Shown: positions 1 through 9,945, counted from the stretch's first letter. The stretch: 64,000 nt of DNA from Paeniglutamicibacter psychrophenolicus (GCF_017876575.1 NZ_JAGIOE010000001.1:1798001-1862000); one strand, 5' to 3'. Notes: generated from the sequence alone by a model not told the origin. Numbers and translations: made by a program.

Positions 1-57
1 GGTCCGGGGAACCGGGCCTGCGCACGTGCTTAAGCGCCAGACCGGGGCCGCACGTCC

Positions 58-543
58 CTACAGCTGCAACTTCATGCCCTCGTGGCTCGCGGTGAATCCG
101 AGCTCCGCATAGAAACGGTGCGCGTCGGCGCGGCTCTTGTCTGTCGTCAACTGCACCAACGAGCAGCCCTGGGACCGCGCGTACCCGATGCACCACTGCA
201 GGAATTTCCTCCCCACGCCGCGCCCGCGGTAGTCGGCATGGGTGCGCACCGCCTCGATCTGCGCGCGCCAGGCCCCGCGGCGGGACAGACCCGGGATGAG
301 CGAGAGCTGCAGCATGGCGATGACCTGCCCGGCATGCTCGCACACCAGCAAGCGGTGCGCCGGGTCCCTCTCGATTGCCTCGAAGGCCGCCAAATAAGGC
401 CCCGAATCGTCCCTGGGTGCGTCCCGTGTTGCGCCCAGTTGGTCATCGGCCAGCATCGACAGGAGCGCGGGAAGGTCGGCCCGAGCCGCATCGCGAACCG
501 CGACCTCCAGCCCGGGGACCTCCAAACGGGCAAGGTGCTTCAC
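58..543 (-). CDS. GNAT family N-acetyltransferase
   Basis: A 161-residue protein with the GNAT fold: a central beta-rich region followed by the acetyl-CoA-binding motif A ([11 protein letters not shown], about residue 112) and a C-terminal [10 protein letters not shown] segment typical of motif B. It should transfer an acetyl group from acetyl-CoA to an unknown amine in the cytoplasm. I chose the GTG start at 543 because it overlaps the TGA stop of the malate dehydrogenase gene in a four-base GTGA arrangement, implying translational coupling; the reading frame stays open further upstream only as overlap with mdh. The substrate cannot be read from the sequence. Confidence 0.85.
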   Translation of the reverse strand: MKHLARLEVPGLEVAVRDAARADLPALLSMLADDQLGATRDAPRDDSGPYLAAFEAIERDPAHRLLVCEHAGQVIAMLQLSLIPGLSRRGAWRAQIEAVRTHADYRGRGVGRKFLQWCIGYARSQGCSLVQLTTDKSRADAHRFYAELGFTASHEGMKLQL

Positions 544-1601
544 CGGCCGTCCCTTCCGTAACCGCGTTCGATCAGCCCCATGGAGGCGACCATCTCGCGT
601 TCCTCCTCCAGCTCGCTGACCGAGGCCGCGATCCGGGCACGCACCCCGGCTTCCGGCTCTAGCCCCTGCTGGATCTGCCAGGCGCCGTCGCGCGAGTGCA
701 CGGGGAAGGAACTGACCAGGCCCCGCGGCACGCCGTAGGATCCGTCCGAGACCACCCCCGCCGAGGTCCACGAATCGGTGGTTCCCGAGACCCAGTCATG
801 GACGTGGTCGATGGCGGCGGCCGCGGCCGAGGCCGCCGAGGAGGAGCCGCGCACCGCAATGATCTCCGCCCCGCGCTTGGCAACCCGGGGGATGAAGGTC
901 TCCGCCAACCAGGACTCGAGGCTGCAGGTGCCGCCCAGGGCCTCGGTCAGCGCCTGGGGCAGCGGGCGGCGCGTGCCGTCGGGGCCCCGGACCCAGCCGT
1001 GGGAGATGTCCGGGACCTGGGAGGCGGAGTGGTTGCCCCAGATGATGACGTTGCCGATTCCCGCCACGGGGACATCCAGGGTGCGGGCCACTTGCGCCAG
1101 CGCCCTGTTGTGGTCCAGGCGGGTCATGGCGGTGAAGCGTTCGGGGGGAACGTCCGGTGCATGGGCCGCGGCGATCAACGCGTTGGTGTTGGCGGGGTTT
1201 CCCACCACCAGCACGCGCACGTCGGCGGCCGCATGGGCGTTGATGGCAGCACCCTGCGGGCCGAAGATCGCACCGTTGGCCGACAGCAGGTCAGCGCGTT
1301 CCATCCCGGCCCCGCGCGGCCGGGAACCGACAAGCAGGGCCACGTTGGCGCCCTCGAAGCCGCGGGCAGGATCGCTTGTCACTTCCACCGATGCCAGCGA
1401 GCCGAACGCACAGTCCTGCAATTCCAGGGCGCTGCCCTCGGCCGATTTCATGCCGGCAGGGATTTCCAGCAGCTGCAGTCTCACCGGGGTTCCGGGTCCG
1501 AACATGGCCCCGGAGGCGATGCGGAACAGCAGCGCGTAGCCGATCTGCCCTCCGGCTCCGGTCACGGTGACGGTGACGGTCACGGGTGTTGGTGTGCTCA
1601 T
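540..1601 (-). CDS. mdh: Malate dehydrogenase
   Basis: A 353-residue NAD-dependent malate dehydrogenase of the cytosolic-like (MDH type 2) group, interconverting malate and oxaloacetate in the TCA cycle. Visible signatures are the Rossmann motif [16 protein letters not shown] near the N-terminus, [12 protein letters not shown], the substrate-binding RLDHNRA and the catalytic [10 protein letters not shown] place the start at the ATG giving MSTPTP; an in-frame ATG 36 bases upstream adds only a poorly conserved-looking leader. Just before the Rossmann motif the protein has an odd VTVTVTVT run encoded by a GTGACG-like hexamer repeat. The gene overlaps the acetyltransferase that follows it by four bases. 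Confidence 0.93.
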   Translation of the reverse strand: MSTPTPVTVTVTVTGAGGQIGYALLFRIASGAMFGPGTPVRLQLLEIPAGMKSAEGSALELQDCAFGSLASVEVTSDPARGFEGANVALLVGSRPRGAGMERADLLSANGAIFGPQGAAINAHAAADVRVLVVGNPANTNALIAAAHAPDVPPERFTAMTRLDHNRALAQVARTLDVPVAGIGNVIIWGNHSASQVPDISHGWVRGPDGTRRPLPQALTEALGGTCSLESWLAETFIPRVAKRGAEIIAVRGSSSAASAAAAAIDHVHDWVSGTTDSWTSAGVVSDGSYGVPRGLVSSFPVHSRDGAWQIQQGLEPEAGVRARIAASVSELEEEREMVASMGLIERGYGRDGR

Positions 1602-1652
1602 GGCTTCATGCAACCACCAATGACGGGCAAAAGCCACGGTCCGCCAAGCGGC

Positions 1653-2975
1653 CTACGCGGATGCGCGTGGGCCCCGAACCGGGATCAGCAACAGCAGCCC
1701 CAACAGCAGCACCACCAGGATGCCCAGGATGCCGTAGCGCTGGGCCTGCGCCACGTGCGGGGCAGCCAACGCGATGGAGGCGGCAAAGAGCGCCGGGGCC
1801 AGGAAGCTGACGGCGCGGCCGGTGGTGGCATAGAGCCCGAACAGCTCGCCCTCCTGCCCGGCCGGGGCCAGCCGGGCCAGGAAGGCGCGGCTGGAGGCCT
1901 GGGCGGGACCGACGAACAGGCACAGCAGCAACCCGAAGATCCAGAAGCCCGAGGCATCGGGGGAGAAGAACACCCCTAGGCCGGCGACCAACAACCCGAT
2001 GAGCGAAATGACGATGACCCGCTTGGGGCCGATCCTGTCATCGAGCATGCCACCGACCATGGCCCCGGCCGCGGCGACCACGTTGCCGACGATCGCGAAG
2101 ATGATCACCTGCTGCAGCGGGAAGTCGAAGGTGCCCGCGGCGATGATCCCGCCGAAGGTGAACACCGCAGCCAGCCCGTCGCGGAAGACCGCACTGGCGA
2201 ACAGGAAGTAGACCGTGTGGCGATCCGCACGGGCCAGGGCCACGACCCGGCGCCACAATTCCTGGTAGGACTGCACGATGGTGAAGCGCGGGCCCCCGGG
2301 CTCCCCGGGGATCTCGGGCACCGCAAAGAGCACCGGCAGGCCGAAGCCCATGAACCACACGGCGGAGAACACCGCGACCAGTCGCAGGTTAAGCGAGTTG
2401 GCATCGGATGCCCCGGCCCAGTCGAAGAGCGGGGTCACCAGGGTGAACAGCACGATCGCCAGGGCCAGGATGCCGCCGAGGTAGCCCATGCCCCAGCCGA
2501 AGCCGGAGACCTTGCCAATGGTGGAAGGGGTCGAAATCTGCGGCAGCATCGCGTTGTAGTTCACCGCGGCGAACTCCGAGAAGACCGAGGCCAACGCAAT
2601 CAGGGTCACCCCGAGGATGAGGAAGCGCGGTTCGGGGAAAACGAAGAAGCAGGCGGCCGTGAGAAGGGCCACGATCACGGTGTTCACGCCCAGCCAGAAA
2701 CGCCTCCGGCCCCCGGCATCCGAGCGCAGCCCGGTGACCGGGGCCAGCAGCGCAATGGCCACCCCGGCGATGGCCAGTCCGTTGCCCAGGACCACCGAAT
2801 TGGCGTCCTTGTTGCCGAAAAGGTCGCTGGTCAGGTACACGGTGAAGACGAAGGTCGTCATCACCGCGTTGATCGCGGCGGAACCCCAATCCCAGGATGC
2901 CCATGCCAAGACGGGTTTGGTGATTATTTTCCGCCGGTCGGTCGATGCCGAGGGTGCCGCAGGAAACTCGCTCAT
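1653..2975 (-). CDS. MFS transporter, UMF1/Atg22-like
   Basis: A 440-residue membrane protein with about twelve hydrophobic segments. The N-terminal WASWDWGSAAINAVMTTFVF block resembles the UMF1 (Atg22-like) branch of the major facilitator superfamily, and the loop GLRSDAGGRRRFW matches the MFS loop 2-3 signature. Family members are thought to move small metabolites such as amino acids, but the substrate here is unknown. The ATG at 2975 starts the MSEFPAAPS sequence just before the first conserved segment; the frame continues further upstream into an AT-richer region that does not look coding. It is divergent from the Mrp operon, separated by about 245 bases that must hold both promoters. Confidence 0.85.
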   Translation of the reverse strand: MSEFPAAPSASTDRRKIITKPVLAWASWDWGSAAINAVMTTFVFTVYLTSDLFGNKDANSVVLGNGLAIAGVAIALLAPVTGLRSDAGGRRRFWLGVNTVIVALLTAACFFVFPEPRFLILGVTLIALASVFSEFAAVNYNAMLPQISTPSTIGKVSGFGWGMGYLGGILALAIVLFTLVTPLFDWAGASDANSLNLRLVAVFSAVWFMGFGLPVLFAVPEIPGEPGGPRFTIVQSYQELWRRVVALARADRHTVYFLFASAVFRDGLAAVFTFGGIIAAGTFDFPLQQVIIFAIVGNVVAAAGAMVGGMLDDRIGPKRVIVISLIGLLVAGLGVFFSPDASGFWIFGLLLCLFVGPAQASSRAFLARLAPAGQEGELFGLYATTGRAVSFLAPALFAASIALAAPHVAQAQRYGILGILVVLLLGLLLLIPVRGPRASA

Positions 2976-3219
2976 GGGTGCATAGTAACTCGCCGACACA
3001 AACAACGGGGGATCACCGGCCAATTTCGTGTTCGTTTCGGAGAAATATTCTTTGCAATTGGGGTCTTTAACAATCAGGAAACGTGTATTATTCCTCAAAA
3101 TTTCATCAGCTGAATCCCGTGCCAAACAACGGTTCAACACCGGCCGGCTGTTAGGCTGGGAGCTGCCCTTTTGACCGTTTTTTGCCAGGGCACTGGCCTG
3201 CCGACCATGGGAGATAAGT

Positions 3220-6207
3220 GTGCTCCTAGTCCTGATTGCGCTTTTTGTTGTTGCGGCAATTGCACCATTGATTTTTAGACTGCTAGGCCGTTCAACCTTT
3301 TATGTTTTGGCGGCGGTTCCCGCCGTGGCCTTCGCCTGGCTCGTGGCCAACTTCCCCTCGTTCCTGGGTGCCGAGCAGGCCGCCGCGAGCGGCGAGCCAA
3401 ACGCACCGCCCTCCGAGCTATACAGCTGGATCGGCCCGCTGAACGCCCATCTCGATTTCCGGATGGATGCCCTGGCCGCGGTGTTGTGCCTGCTGGTGCT
3501 CGGGGTCGGTTCCCTGGTGCTGTTTTACTGCGCGCGCTACTTCAAGAACGAGGACCCGCACACCGGGGCCTTCGGCGCCCAATTGCTGGCCTTTGCCGCC
3601 TCGATGTTCGGCCTGGTCACCGCCGACGACATGATCATGCTCTTCATCTTCTGGGAGCTGACCACGATCCTGTCCTTCCTGCTGATCGGGTTCAACCGCA
3701 CCAGGATGAGCGCACGGCGTTCGGCCCTGACCGCACTGATGGTCACCACCTTTGGCGGCCTGACGATGCTCGCCGGACTGGTCATGCTCGGCAACGCGGC
3801 CGGCACGTACCGCATCTCCGAGATCCTGGCCATGGCTCCGGAGCTCACCGCACTGGGCACCTACATCGACGTGGCCATCGCCCTGGTGCTCATCGGCGCG
3901 ATCTCGAAGTCCGCGTTGGTCCCCTTCCACTTCTGGCTTCCCGGCGCCATGGCGGCCCCCACCCCGGTCTCGGCGTACCTGCACGCGGCGGCCATGGTCA
4001 AGGCCGGCATCTACCTGGTGGCACGGCTGGCCCCGGGCTTCAACGAAACCGCTTTCTGGCAGCCCATGCTGCTTTGGCTGGGACTGGCGACATTGCTGAT
4101 CGGCGGCTGGCGCGCGCTGAAGCAACACGACCTCAAGCTGCTGCTGGCCTACGGCACGGTCTCCCAGCTGGGCTTCCTGATCCTGGTCATGGGCATGGGA
4201 AACCCCAACGCGGCGCTCGCGGGCCTGGCCATGATGCTGGCCCACGGCTTCTTCAAGGCAACGCTCTTCCTGGTCGTGGGAATCATTGACCACAAGTCCG
4301 GAACCCGCGACCTGCACCAACTCTCCGGGCTCTACCGGTCCTCGCCGGTCCTCTTTGCCGTCGCTGCCATAGCCGCGGCCTCGATGGCAGGGTTCCCGCC
4401 GCTCTACGGCTTCGTGGCCAAGGAAGCGGTCTACGAGGCGCTGCTCGAGCACGCCCAGGGCAATGGCGCCGCGGGCGTGGTGCTGCTGGTGGGCGTCCTG
4501 CTCGGAGCCGTGATGACCTTCGCCTACGCCGCACGTTTCCTCTGGGGCGGCTTCGCCTCCAAGAAGGACATGGAACCCACCGCGTTCCCGCGCGTCCCGG
4601 CGCTTTTCCTGGCCCCGCTGCTGGTCCTCACCGGCGCCACGGTCGTGTTCGCCTGGATCCCGCACGTGCTCGAGGACGCGATCGCCCCCTACCTGGGCCT
4701 GTTCGAATCCACCGAGAGCCCCATCCACCTGGGCCTCTGGCACGGGTTCACCCCCGCGCTGGGGCTGAGCATCCTGACCATGGTCACGGGCACCGCGCTC
4801 TTCCTTGCCCGGGAGCGGACCTTCCACCTCCAGTCCCGGGTCCCGGCGCTGCTGGATGCCGAACGCGACTACAAGCACCTGGTCACCGGCGTGGACAACC
4901 TGGCCATCTGGCTCACCGGACGCACCCAGCGCGGTTCTCTGTCCTTCTACCTCGTGGTGATCCTCATCGTGGCGCTGCTGCTGCCGGCCGGCACCGCGAT
5001 CTGGCTCAGCACCCCGGCACCGGGAAACTTCATCGCCTTCGACCACCCCGCCCAGCTGGTCATCGGGCTCATCATGATCCTCGGCGCCCTGGGCGCGCTG
5101 CAGGCCAACCGCCGCTTCCTGGCGGTGCTGATGGTCTCGGTCAGCGGCTACGGCATGGCCGCGATCTTCGCGCTGCAGGGAGCGCCGGATTTGGCCGTGA
5201 CCCAGCTCTTGGTCGAAACCATCGTGCTGGTCGCCTTCGTGCTGGCGCTGCGCGCATTGCCGGTGGAACTGTGGGCCAAGAACCCTACCGGGCACCGGCT
5301 GGGCCGGGCGCTGATCGGCATCGGATTCGGCGCCTCCATGATCTACATCGCCGCGACCTCGATGGCCTCGCGCGTCGCGGAACCGATCTCCCTGGCCTAC
5401 CCGGAGCTGGCCTACACCGGCGGGGCGGGCAAGAACATCGTCAACGTCACCTTGGTGGACATGCGCGCCTGGGACACCTTCGGGGAAATCACGGTGCTGG
5501 CCGCGGCCGCCACCGGCGTGGCCTCGCTGATCTTCGTGCGCGGGCGCGGGGACAAGCGGGTGCGCGCCTCGAACGTGCCGCGCGGATCGGTCGACCACGG
5601 CTCCGAGGCCATCGGCGGGGCCAGCCCCAGCCGCGCCGGGCTGGCCGTGGCCAGGACCTTTGCGATCTCCAAGAAGGATTCCTGGTTGGTTGCCGGGCAC
5701 ACGCTGGCCCCCGAGCGCCGCTCGATCACCTTCGAGGTGGTCACCCGGCTGCTCTTCCACACCATCCTGCTGGCCTCGGTGTACCTGCTGCTGGCCGGCC
5801 ACAACACCCCCGGCGGCGGCTTTGCCGGCGGGCTGCTGGCCGGGTTGGCCCTGACCATTCGCTACCTGGCCGGCGGCCGGGTGGAACTGGCCGAGGCCAC
5901 CCCGGTGAGCCCTGGCACGCTGATGGGCACCGGGCTGGGCCTGGCGGCCCTTACCGCCGCGGCGCCGCTGCTCCTGGGCGCCCAGATGTTCACCTCCGCG
6001 GCCATCGAATTCACCTGGCCGATCTTCGGGGAACAGAAGTTCGTGACCTCCACGGTCTTCGACATCGGGGTGTACCTGGTGGTGGTCGGGCTGGTCATCG
6101 ACGTGCTGCGCTCCCTGGGCTCGGAGATCGATGACCGTTCCGAGGGCCGCAGCCCCACCGACACACATGACATGGTTTCCGACGCGGATACGGGAGTTGG
6201 ACGATGA
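3220..6207 (+). CDS. mrpA: Mrp cation/proton antiporter subunit A, fused to subunit B
   Basis: A 995-residue, very hydrophobic protein. Residues 1 to about 800 form the MrpA/NuoL-like proton-translocating domain, with the conserved block KSALVPFHFWLPGAMAAPTP and a lysine in the following helix. After a hydrophilic linker, residues from about 835 to the end match MrpB (RLLFHTILLASVYLL, GHNTPGGGFAGGL), so A and B are one chain. It builds the membrane complex that exports sodium or other cations in exchange for protons. The start is GTG with a GGGAGATA ribosome-binding site; the next gene's ATG overlaps the stop as ATGA. A/B fusion is common in actinobacteria and is not a sign of damage. Confidence 0.93.
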   Translation: MLLVLIALFVVAAIAPLIFRLLGRSTFYVLAAVPAVAFAWLVANFPSFLGAEQAAASGEPNAPPSELYSWIGPLNAHLDFRMDALAAVLCLLVLGVGSLVLFYCARYFKNEDPHTGAFGAQLLAFAASMFGLVTADDMIMLFIFWELTTILSFLLIGFNRTRMSARRSALTALMVTTFGGLTMLAGLVMLGNAAGTYRISEILAMAPELTALGTYIDVAIALVLIGAISKSALVPFHFWLPGAMAAPTPVSAYLHAAAMVKAGIYLVARLAPGFNETAFWQPMLLWLGLATLLIGGWRALKQHDLKLLLAYGTVSQLGFLILVMGMGNPNAALAGLAMMLAHGFFKATLFLVVGIIDHKSGTRDLHQLSGLYRSSPVLFAVAAIAAASMAGFPPLYGFVAKEAVYEALLEHAQGNGAAGVVLLVGVLLGAVMTFAYAARFLWGGFASKKDMEPTAFPRVPALFLAPLLVLTGATVVFAWIPHVLEDAIAPYLGLFESTESPIHLGLWHGFTPALGLSILTMVTGTALFLARERTFHLQSRVPALLDAERDYKHLVTGVDNLAIWLTGRTQRGSLSFYLVVILIVALLLPAGTAIWLSTPAPGNFIAFDHPAQLVIGLIMILGALGALQANRRFLAVLMVSVSGYGMAAIFALQGAPDLAVTQLLVETIVLVAFVLALRALPVELWAKNPTGHRLGRALIGIGFGASMIYIAATSMASRVAEPISLAYPELAYTGGAGKNIVNVTLVDMRAWDTFGEITVLAAAATGVASLIFVRGRGDKRVRASNVPRGSVDHGSEAIGGASPSRAGLAVARTFAISKKDSWLVAGHTLAPERRSITFEVVTRLLFHTILLASVYLLLAGHNTPGGGFAGGLLAGLALTIRYLAGGRVELAEATPVSPGTLMGTGLGLAALTAAAPLLLGAQMFTSAAIEFTWPIFGEQKFVTSTVFDIGVYLVVVGLVIDVLRSLGSEIDDRSEGRSPTDTHDMVSDADTGVGR

Positions 6208-6668
6208 GCACCAATATCACCTTGCTCATCGTGATGGGCGTGCTCTTCGCGGTGGGCATCTACCTTTTGCTGGAGCGCTCGCTGACCCGGGTGCTGCTGG
6301 GCATCGTGCTGCTGGGCAACGGGGTGAACCTGTTGATCCTCACCGCCGGCGGACGACGCGGGCAGGCGCCGCTGTACCAGGACGGGCTGGCCGCGGCGGC
6401 CTACACCGACCCGCTGCCGCAGGCGCTGATCCTCACGGCCATCGTGATCACCTTCGCGGTGACGGCGTTCATGCTGGGCATCATCTACCGCTCCTGGGTC
6501 ATCTCCCGGGCCGACGTGGTCGCCGACGACGACGAGGACCTTCGCGTCTCGCAGCAGTCGACCTTCGACTTCGAGGAAGACTCCCCGGTCCCCGAGGACA
6601 CCACCGAATTCGAGGGCGAGGACTCCGAGCCCGCAGGGAACCACCCAGAGAAGGGGCCGCGCGCATGA
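6204..6668 (+). CDS. mrpC: Mrp antiporter subunit C
   Basis: A 154-residue NuoK-like protein with three predicted membrane helices (NITLLIVMGVLFAVGIYLLL, LLGIVLLGNGVNLLIL, ALILTAIVITFAVTAFMLGI) and the family hallmark LLGNGVNL. The last 45 residues are an acidic hydrophilic tail (DDDEDL, DFEEDSPVPEDTTEFEGEDSEP) that is longer than in short MrpC proteins and probably lies in the cytoplasm. It is a core membrane subunit of the Mrp complex. The gene overlaps mrpA and mrpD by four bases each (ATGA), so expression is tightly coupled. Confidence 0.93.
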   Translation: MSTNITLLIVMGVLFAVGIYLLLERSLTRVLLGIVLLGNGVNLLILTAGGRRGQAPLYQDGLAAAAYTDPLPQALILTAIVITFAVTAFMLGIIYRSWVISRADVVADDDEDLRVSQQSTFDFEEDSPVPEDTTEFEGEDSEPAGNHPEKGPRA

Positions 6669-8290
6669 TCGATGCACCACTGACCGCCGTTTCATTTGCC
6701 CCGCTGGCCGTGGCCCTGCCGATCTTCGGTGCCGCGCTGGCCTTTATCCTGCGCCGCAAGCGCCGCACCCAGCGACTGGTGACCATCGGGGTGCTGGTCA
6801 TCACGCTGTGCCTCGAGGCCTGGATGCTGGCCACGGTCTGGGGCGGGGGGACCTACTCGGTGACCCTCGGCGGCTGGGCGCCGCCGTTTGGCATCTCCAT
6901 GGTCGTGGACGGGTTCTCGGCCTTCATGCTGGTGGTCTCCTCCATCGTTTCCCTGGCCGTGCTGCTCTACGCCACCAGCCAGGGCATGGCCGACGGGGAC
7001 GAGGACGGGCCCGTCTCGATCTTCCACCCCGCCTACCTGATCCTGGTTGCCGGGGTCTCCAACGCCTTTTTGGCCGGGGACCTGTTCAACCTCTACGTGG
7101 GCTTCGAGATCCTGCTGACGGCCTCCTACGTGCTGCTGACCCTGGGCGGGACCACCGCGCGGATCCGCGCCGGCACCACCTACGTGGTGGTCTCTGTCGC
7201 CTCCTCGATTCTCTTCCTGATCGCCATCGGCATGATCTATGCGGCCGCCGGCACCGTGAACATGGCCGACCTTGCGGTGAAGCTGCCGGACATCTCCGAA
7301 GGCACCCAGACCGTGCTGCACGTGATGCTGCTGGTCGCCTTCGGGATCAAGGCAGCGGTCTTCCCGCTGTCCTTCTGGCTCCCGGACTCCTATCCGACCG
7401 CCCCGGCCCCGGTGACCGCGGTGTTCGCCGGGCTGCTGACCAAGGTCGGGGTCTACGCGATCATCCGCACCGAGACGCTGCTCTTCCCCGGGAACCGGCT
7501 CTCCGAACCGCTGATGGTCGTCGCCGGACTGACCATGCTGGTGGGCATCCTGGGCGCCGTGGCGCAGACCGACATCAAGCGCATGCTCTCCTTCACGCTC
7601 ACCAGCCACATCGGCTTCTTGATCTTCGGGGTGGCCGTGGGCAACCAGTTGGGGCTGGGGGCCACCGTCTACTACGTGGCCCACCACATCGTGGTGCAGA
7701 CCTCGCTCTTCCTGGTCGCCGGGCTCATCGAGCGCCGGGCCGGGACCTCGAACATCGAGCGGCTCGGCTCGCTGGCCAAGCTCTCCCCGCTGCTGTCCCT
7801 GCTCTTCTTCATCCCGGCGATGAACCTGGGCGGCATCCCGCCGTTCTCCGGCTTCCTGGGCAAGCTCGGGCTGGTGCAGGGCGGCGCCGAACTGGGTTCG
7901 CCCGTGGCCTGGGTGCTGGTGGGAGTCTCCCTGTTGACCTCGCTGCTGACACTGCTGGCGATCGCGCGCGTGTGGAACAGGGCGTTCTGGCGCAAGGCCG
8001 AGGACGCCACGGAACCGGATCCGCTGCTGCTGGTGGGCGTGGAAGCCGCACGCGGGGCGACCTACGACATCGTGGCCGACGAGCCGGCCAGCCGCTATTC
8101 GGACCGCGGCAACACGGCGCTGCTGCCCAACGGCATGCTGGCCATGACCGCGGCCCTGGTGCTGGTGGGCGTGGCGCTGACCGTGTTCGCCGGGCCGCTG
8201 TTCGAATTCAGCGACCAGGTCGCCGGCCAGCTGCTGGACCGGAACAACTACATCGAGGCGGTCCTCGGAACCGGGCAGGGGGTACGGTAA
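6665..8290 (+). CDS. mrpD: Mrp antiporter subunit D
   Basis: A 541-residue NuoM/NuoN-like protein with about fourteen hydrophobic segments and the proton-antiporter core motif KAAVFPLSFWLPDSYPTAP near residue 225, including the conserved lysine. LLTKVGVYAIIR and AQTDIKRMLSFTLTSHIGF follow, as expected for this family. It supplies one of the two proton channels of the Mrp complex. I use the ATG at 6665, which overlaps the mrpC stop as ATGA; the frame stays open upstream only as an overlap with mrpC. The stop is directly followed by the start codon of mrpE. Confidence 0.93.
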   Translation: MIDAPLTAVSFAPLAVALPIFGAALAFILRRKRRTQRLVTIGVLVITLCLEAWMLATVWGGGTYSVTLGGWAPPFGISMVVDGFSAFMLVVSSIVSLAVLLYATSQGMADGDEDGPVSIFHPAYLILVAGVSNAFLAGDLFNLYVGFEILLTASYVLLTLGGTTARIRAGTTYVVVSVASSILFLIAIGMIYAAAGTVNMADLAVKLPDISEGTQTVLHVMLLVAFGIKAAVFPLSFWLPDSYPTAPAPVTAVFAGLLTKVGVYAIIRTETLLFPGNRLSEPLMVVAGLTMLVGILGAVAQTDIKRMLSFTLTSHIGFLIFGVAVGNQLGLGATVYYVAHHIVVQTSLFLVAGLIERRAGTSNIERLGSLAKLSPLLSLLFFIPAMNLGGIPPFSGFLGKLGLVQGGAELGSPVAWVLVGVSLLTSLLTLLAIARVWNRAFWRKAEDATEPDPLLLVGVEAARGATYDIVADEPASRYSDRGNTALLPNGMLAMTAALVLVGVALTVFAGPLFEFSDQVAGQLLDRNNYIEAVLGTGQGVR

Positions 8291-8905
8291 ATGACCAAGG
8301 AACAACGGCTGAAAGACGCCACCGACGAGTCCGGGGCACGCCAGCGCGCCACCCTGCGCCAGGAGCTGCCGCTGCTGGCGGGCATGATGCTGGTCTGGGG
8401 TGCGCTCTGGCAGGACTTCGCCATCGGCAACCTCGTCTTCGGGCTGCTGATCTCGCTGGTGCTGGTGCGGGTCTTCCGGCTGCCGCCGGTGATCCTGTCC
8501 GGGCGCTTCAATGCTTGGCGCGCCGCGGTGTTCGCCGGGGCGTTCCTGCGGGATGTGACCCTGGCCAGCTTCGAGGTCCTGTACCTGGCGGTGTTCCGCG
8601 GCCCGCGCACCACAAGCGCGATCATCACCGTCACGCTGCGCACCGAATCGGACTTGCTGGTCACCTTCGTGGGCCACGTGCTGACGCTGGTCCCCGGCTC
8701 GTACGTCGTGGAGGTGGACCGGCGGACCTCGACCCTGTACCTGCACGTGCTCAACGTCAACGACGAATCCGGGGTGGAGAAGGCCCGGGCCTCGGTGATG
8801 ATGATCGAGGAACGGTTGATCCGCATGATGGGAACCAAGGAAGAACTGGCCGGGTTGAATGCCGAGAAGTCGGCCCCGGGCAAGGAACACGGAGAGACAC
8901 CATGA
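8291..8905 (+). CDS. mrpE: Mrp antiporter subunit E
   Basis: A 204-residue protein with an N-terminal hydrophilic leader of about 25 residues, two or three membrane helices (LLAGMMLVWGALWQDF, LVFGLLISLVLVRVF) and a C-terminal cytoplasmic domain containing TLVPGSYVVEVD and LYLHVLNV, both characteristic of MrpE. It is an accessory subunit needed for assembly or full activity of the antiporter. It starts immediately after the mrpD stop, and mrpF overlaps its end by four bases. Confidence 0.92.
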   Translation: MTKEQRLKDATDESGARQRATLRQELPLLAGMMLVWGALWQDFAIGNLVFGLLISLVLVRVFRLPPVILSGRFNAWRAAVFAGAFLRDVTLASFEVLYLAVFRGPRTTSAIITVTLRTESDLLVTFVGHVLTLVPGSYVVEVDRRTSTLYLHVLNVNDESGVEKARASVMMIEERLIRMMGTKEELAGLNAEKSAPGKEHGETP

Positions 8906-9165
8906 ACATCGTCCTGTGGATCTGCGGAATCACGCTCTCGATCGCCGGTGCCCTGGCCATGGTCAGGCTGGCCAAGGGGCCCTCGATCCTTGAACGCGTC
9001 ATCGCCACCGACGTGTTGCTGCTGATCGTCTCCGCGGCGCTGTGCGTCGACATGACCATCAACAAGCACACCGACAACCTCGTCTTCGTGCTGCTGGCAT
9101 GCCTGGTCGGGTTCGTCGGCTCGGTGACGGTCTCGCGCTTCGTCACGGACCGGAGGAACGCCTGA
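8902..9165 (+). CDS. mrpF: Mrp antiporter subunit F
   Basis: An 87-residue protein with three short membrane helices. The segment MVRLAKGPSILERVIATDVL is the MrpF signature (RxxxGPS followed by RV.A.D). It belongs to the peripheral MrpEFG membrane module. The ATG at 8902 overlaps the mrpE stop (ATGA), and the stop TGA shares its final A with the ATG of mrpG. Confidence 0.92.
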   Translation: MNIVLWICGITLSIAGALAMVRLAKGPSILERVIATDVLLLIVSAALCVDMTINKHTDNLVFVLLACLVGFVGSVTVSRFVTDRRNA

Positions 9166-9572
9166 TGCTTGACACCGTCATCGACATCGTGGCCGGGACG
9201 TTCATGATCGTCGGCTGCCTGATGTCCCTGGCCGCGGGCATCGGCATGCTGCGCTTCCCGGATCTGCTCTCGCGCCTGCACGCGGCAACCAAGCCGCAGG
9301 TGCTGGGGCTGTTCCTGCTGCTGGCCGCGCTCGGGCTTGAACTGCGCTCCTGGGTCGTGCTGCCGGTCCTGGCCCTGGCCTGGCTGCTGCAGTTGCTCAC
9401 CGCCCCGGTCTCGGCGCACATGGTGGGACGGGCCGGCTACCGGACCCGGCACCTGAAGCGCGAGACCCTCATCGCGGACGAACTGGCCGCGGTGGTCGAG
9501 GCCGCCGAGCAGCGCGAGGAGGCCGAGCACGGCCAGAACGGCAACCGGGACCGCGCCGACTTCATCGACTAG
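9165..9572 (+). CDS. mrpG: Mrp antiporter subunit G
   Basis: A 135-residue protein with three membrane helices in the first 85 residues and the MrpG signature GMLRFPDLLSRLHAATK, followed by a charged tail rich in Glu, Arg and Asp. It closes the six-gene Mrp operon. The ATG overlaps the mrpF stop by one base (TGATG). No strong terminator was obvious in the 112 bases after the stop, although that stretch contains two direct copies of ATCCGGCCG. Confidence 0.92.
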   Translation: MLDTVIDIVAGTFMIVGCLMSLAAGIGMLRFPDLLSRLHAATKPQVLGLFLLLAALGLELRSWVVLPVLALAWLLQLLTAPVSAHMVGRAGYRTRHLKRETLIADELAAVVEAAEQREEAEHGQNGNRDRADFID

Positions 9573-9684
9573 TTCATCGACATCGACCGGGTCGTCCCTC
9601 ATTCGGTCGGGGCAGCCAACAGGCGCCGGGCACACCCAAGTGATCCGGCCGAACGCATCCGGCCGGCACCCCGTGTGCGGAAGC

Positions 9685-9945
9685 TCAGGCCTTCTTGGAG
9701 AACTTCGCGATGGCCCGCTGCGTGCCGCGGTCGGTGAGCACCTGGATCAACGCGGCGGTGACGGCCGACAGCACGGCGAACCCGATGGCCTGGCGCATCG
9801 TCGCCTCGGCCTGGGCCTCCTTGTTGCCGTGCTTGGGCGGCTGCTGGCCGGTGAAACCGATCCAGGCCTTGTCGACGATCTTCCCTCCCAGGAAACCCGC
9901 GGCGATGGAAATTGCTGGACCGATCAGTTTCATCAGGCTGTTCAT
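9685..9945 (-). CDS. DUF4235 family small membrane protein
   Basis: An 86-residue protein whose first 25 residues (MNSLMKLIGPAISIAAGFLG) form a hydrophobic helix, with a second hydrophobic stretch near residues 53-70 (AIGFAVLSAVTAALIQVL) and a basic end (RAIAKFSKKA). This pattern and the KIVDKAWIGFTGQQPP block match the actinobacterial DUF4235 family, whose role is unknown. The ATG is preceded by GGGAG at normal spacing. It converges on the Mrp operon and its upstream side faces the TPP riboswitch. Confidence 0.82.
   Translation of the reverse strand: MNSLMKLIGPAISIAAGFLGGKIVDKAWIGFTGQQPPKHGNKEAQAEATMRQAIGFAVLSAVTAALIQVLTDRGTQRAIAKFSKKA

Noticed and set aside
3418-6168. A 916-codon open frame on the minus strand opposite mrpA.
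   Set aside because: Its translation is a His/Gln/Gly-rich low-complexity text with no domains, and it mirrors the codon structure of the clear Mrp gene. Long antisense frames are expected at this GC content.
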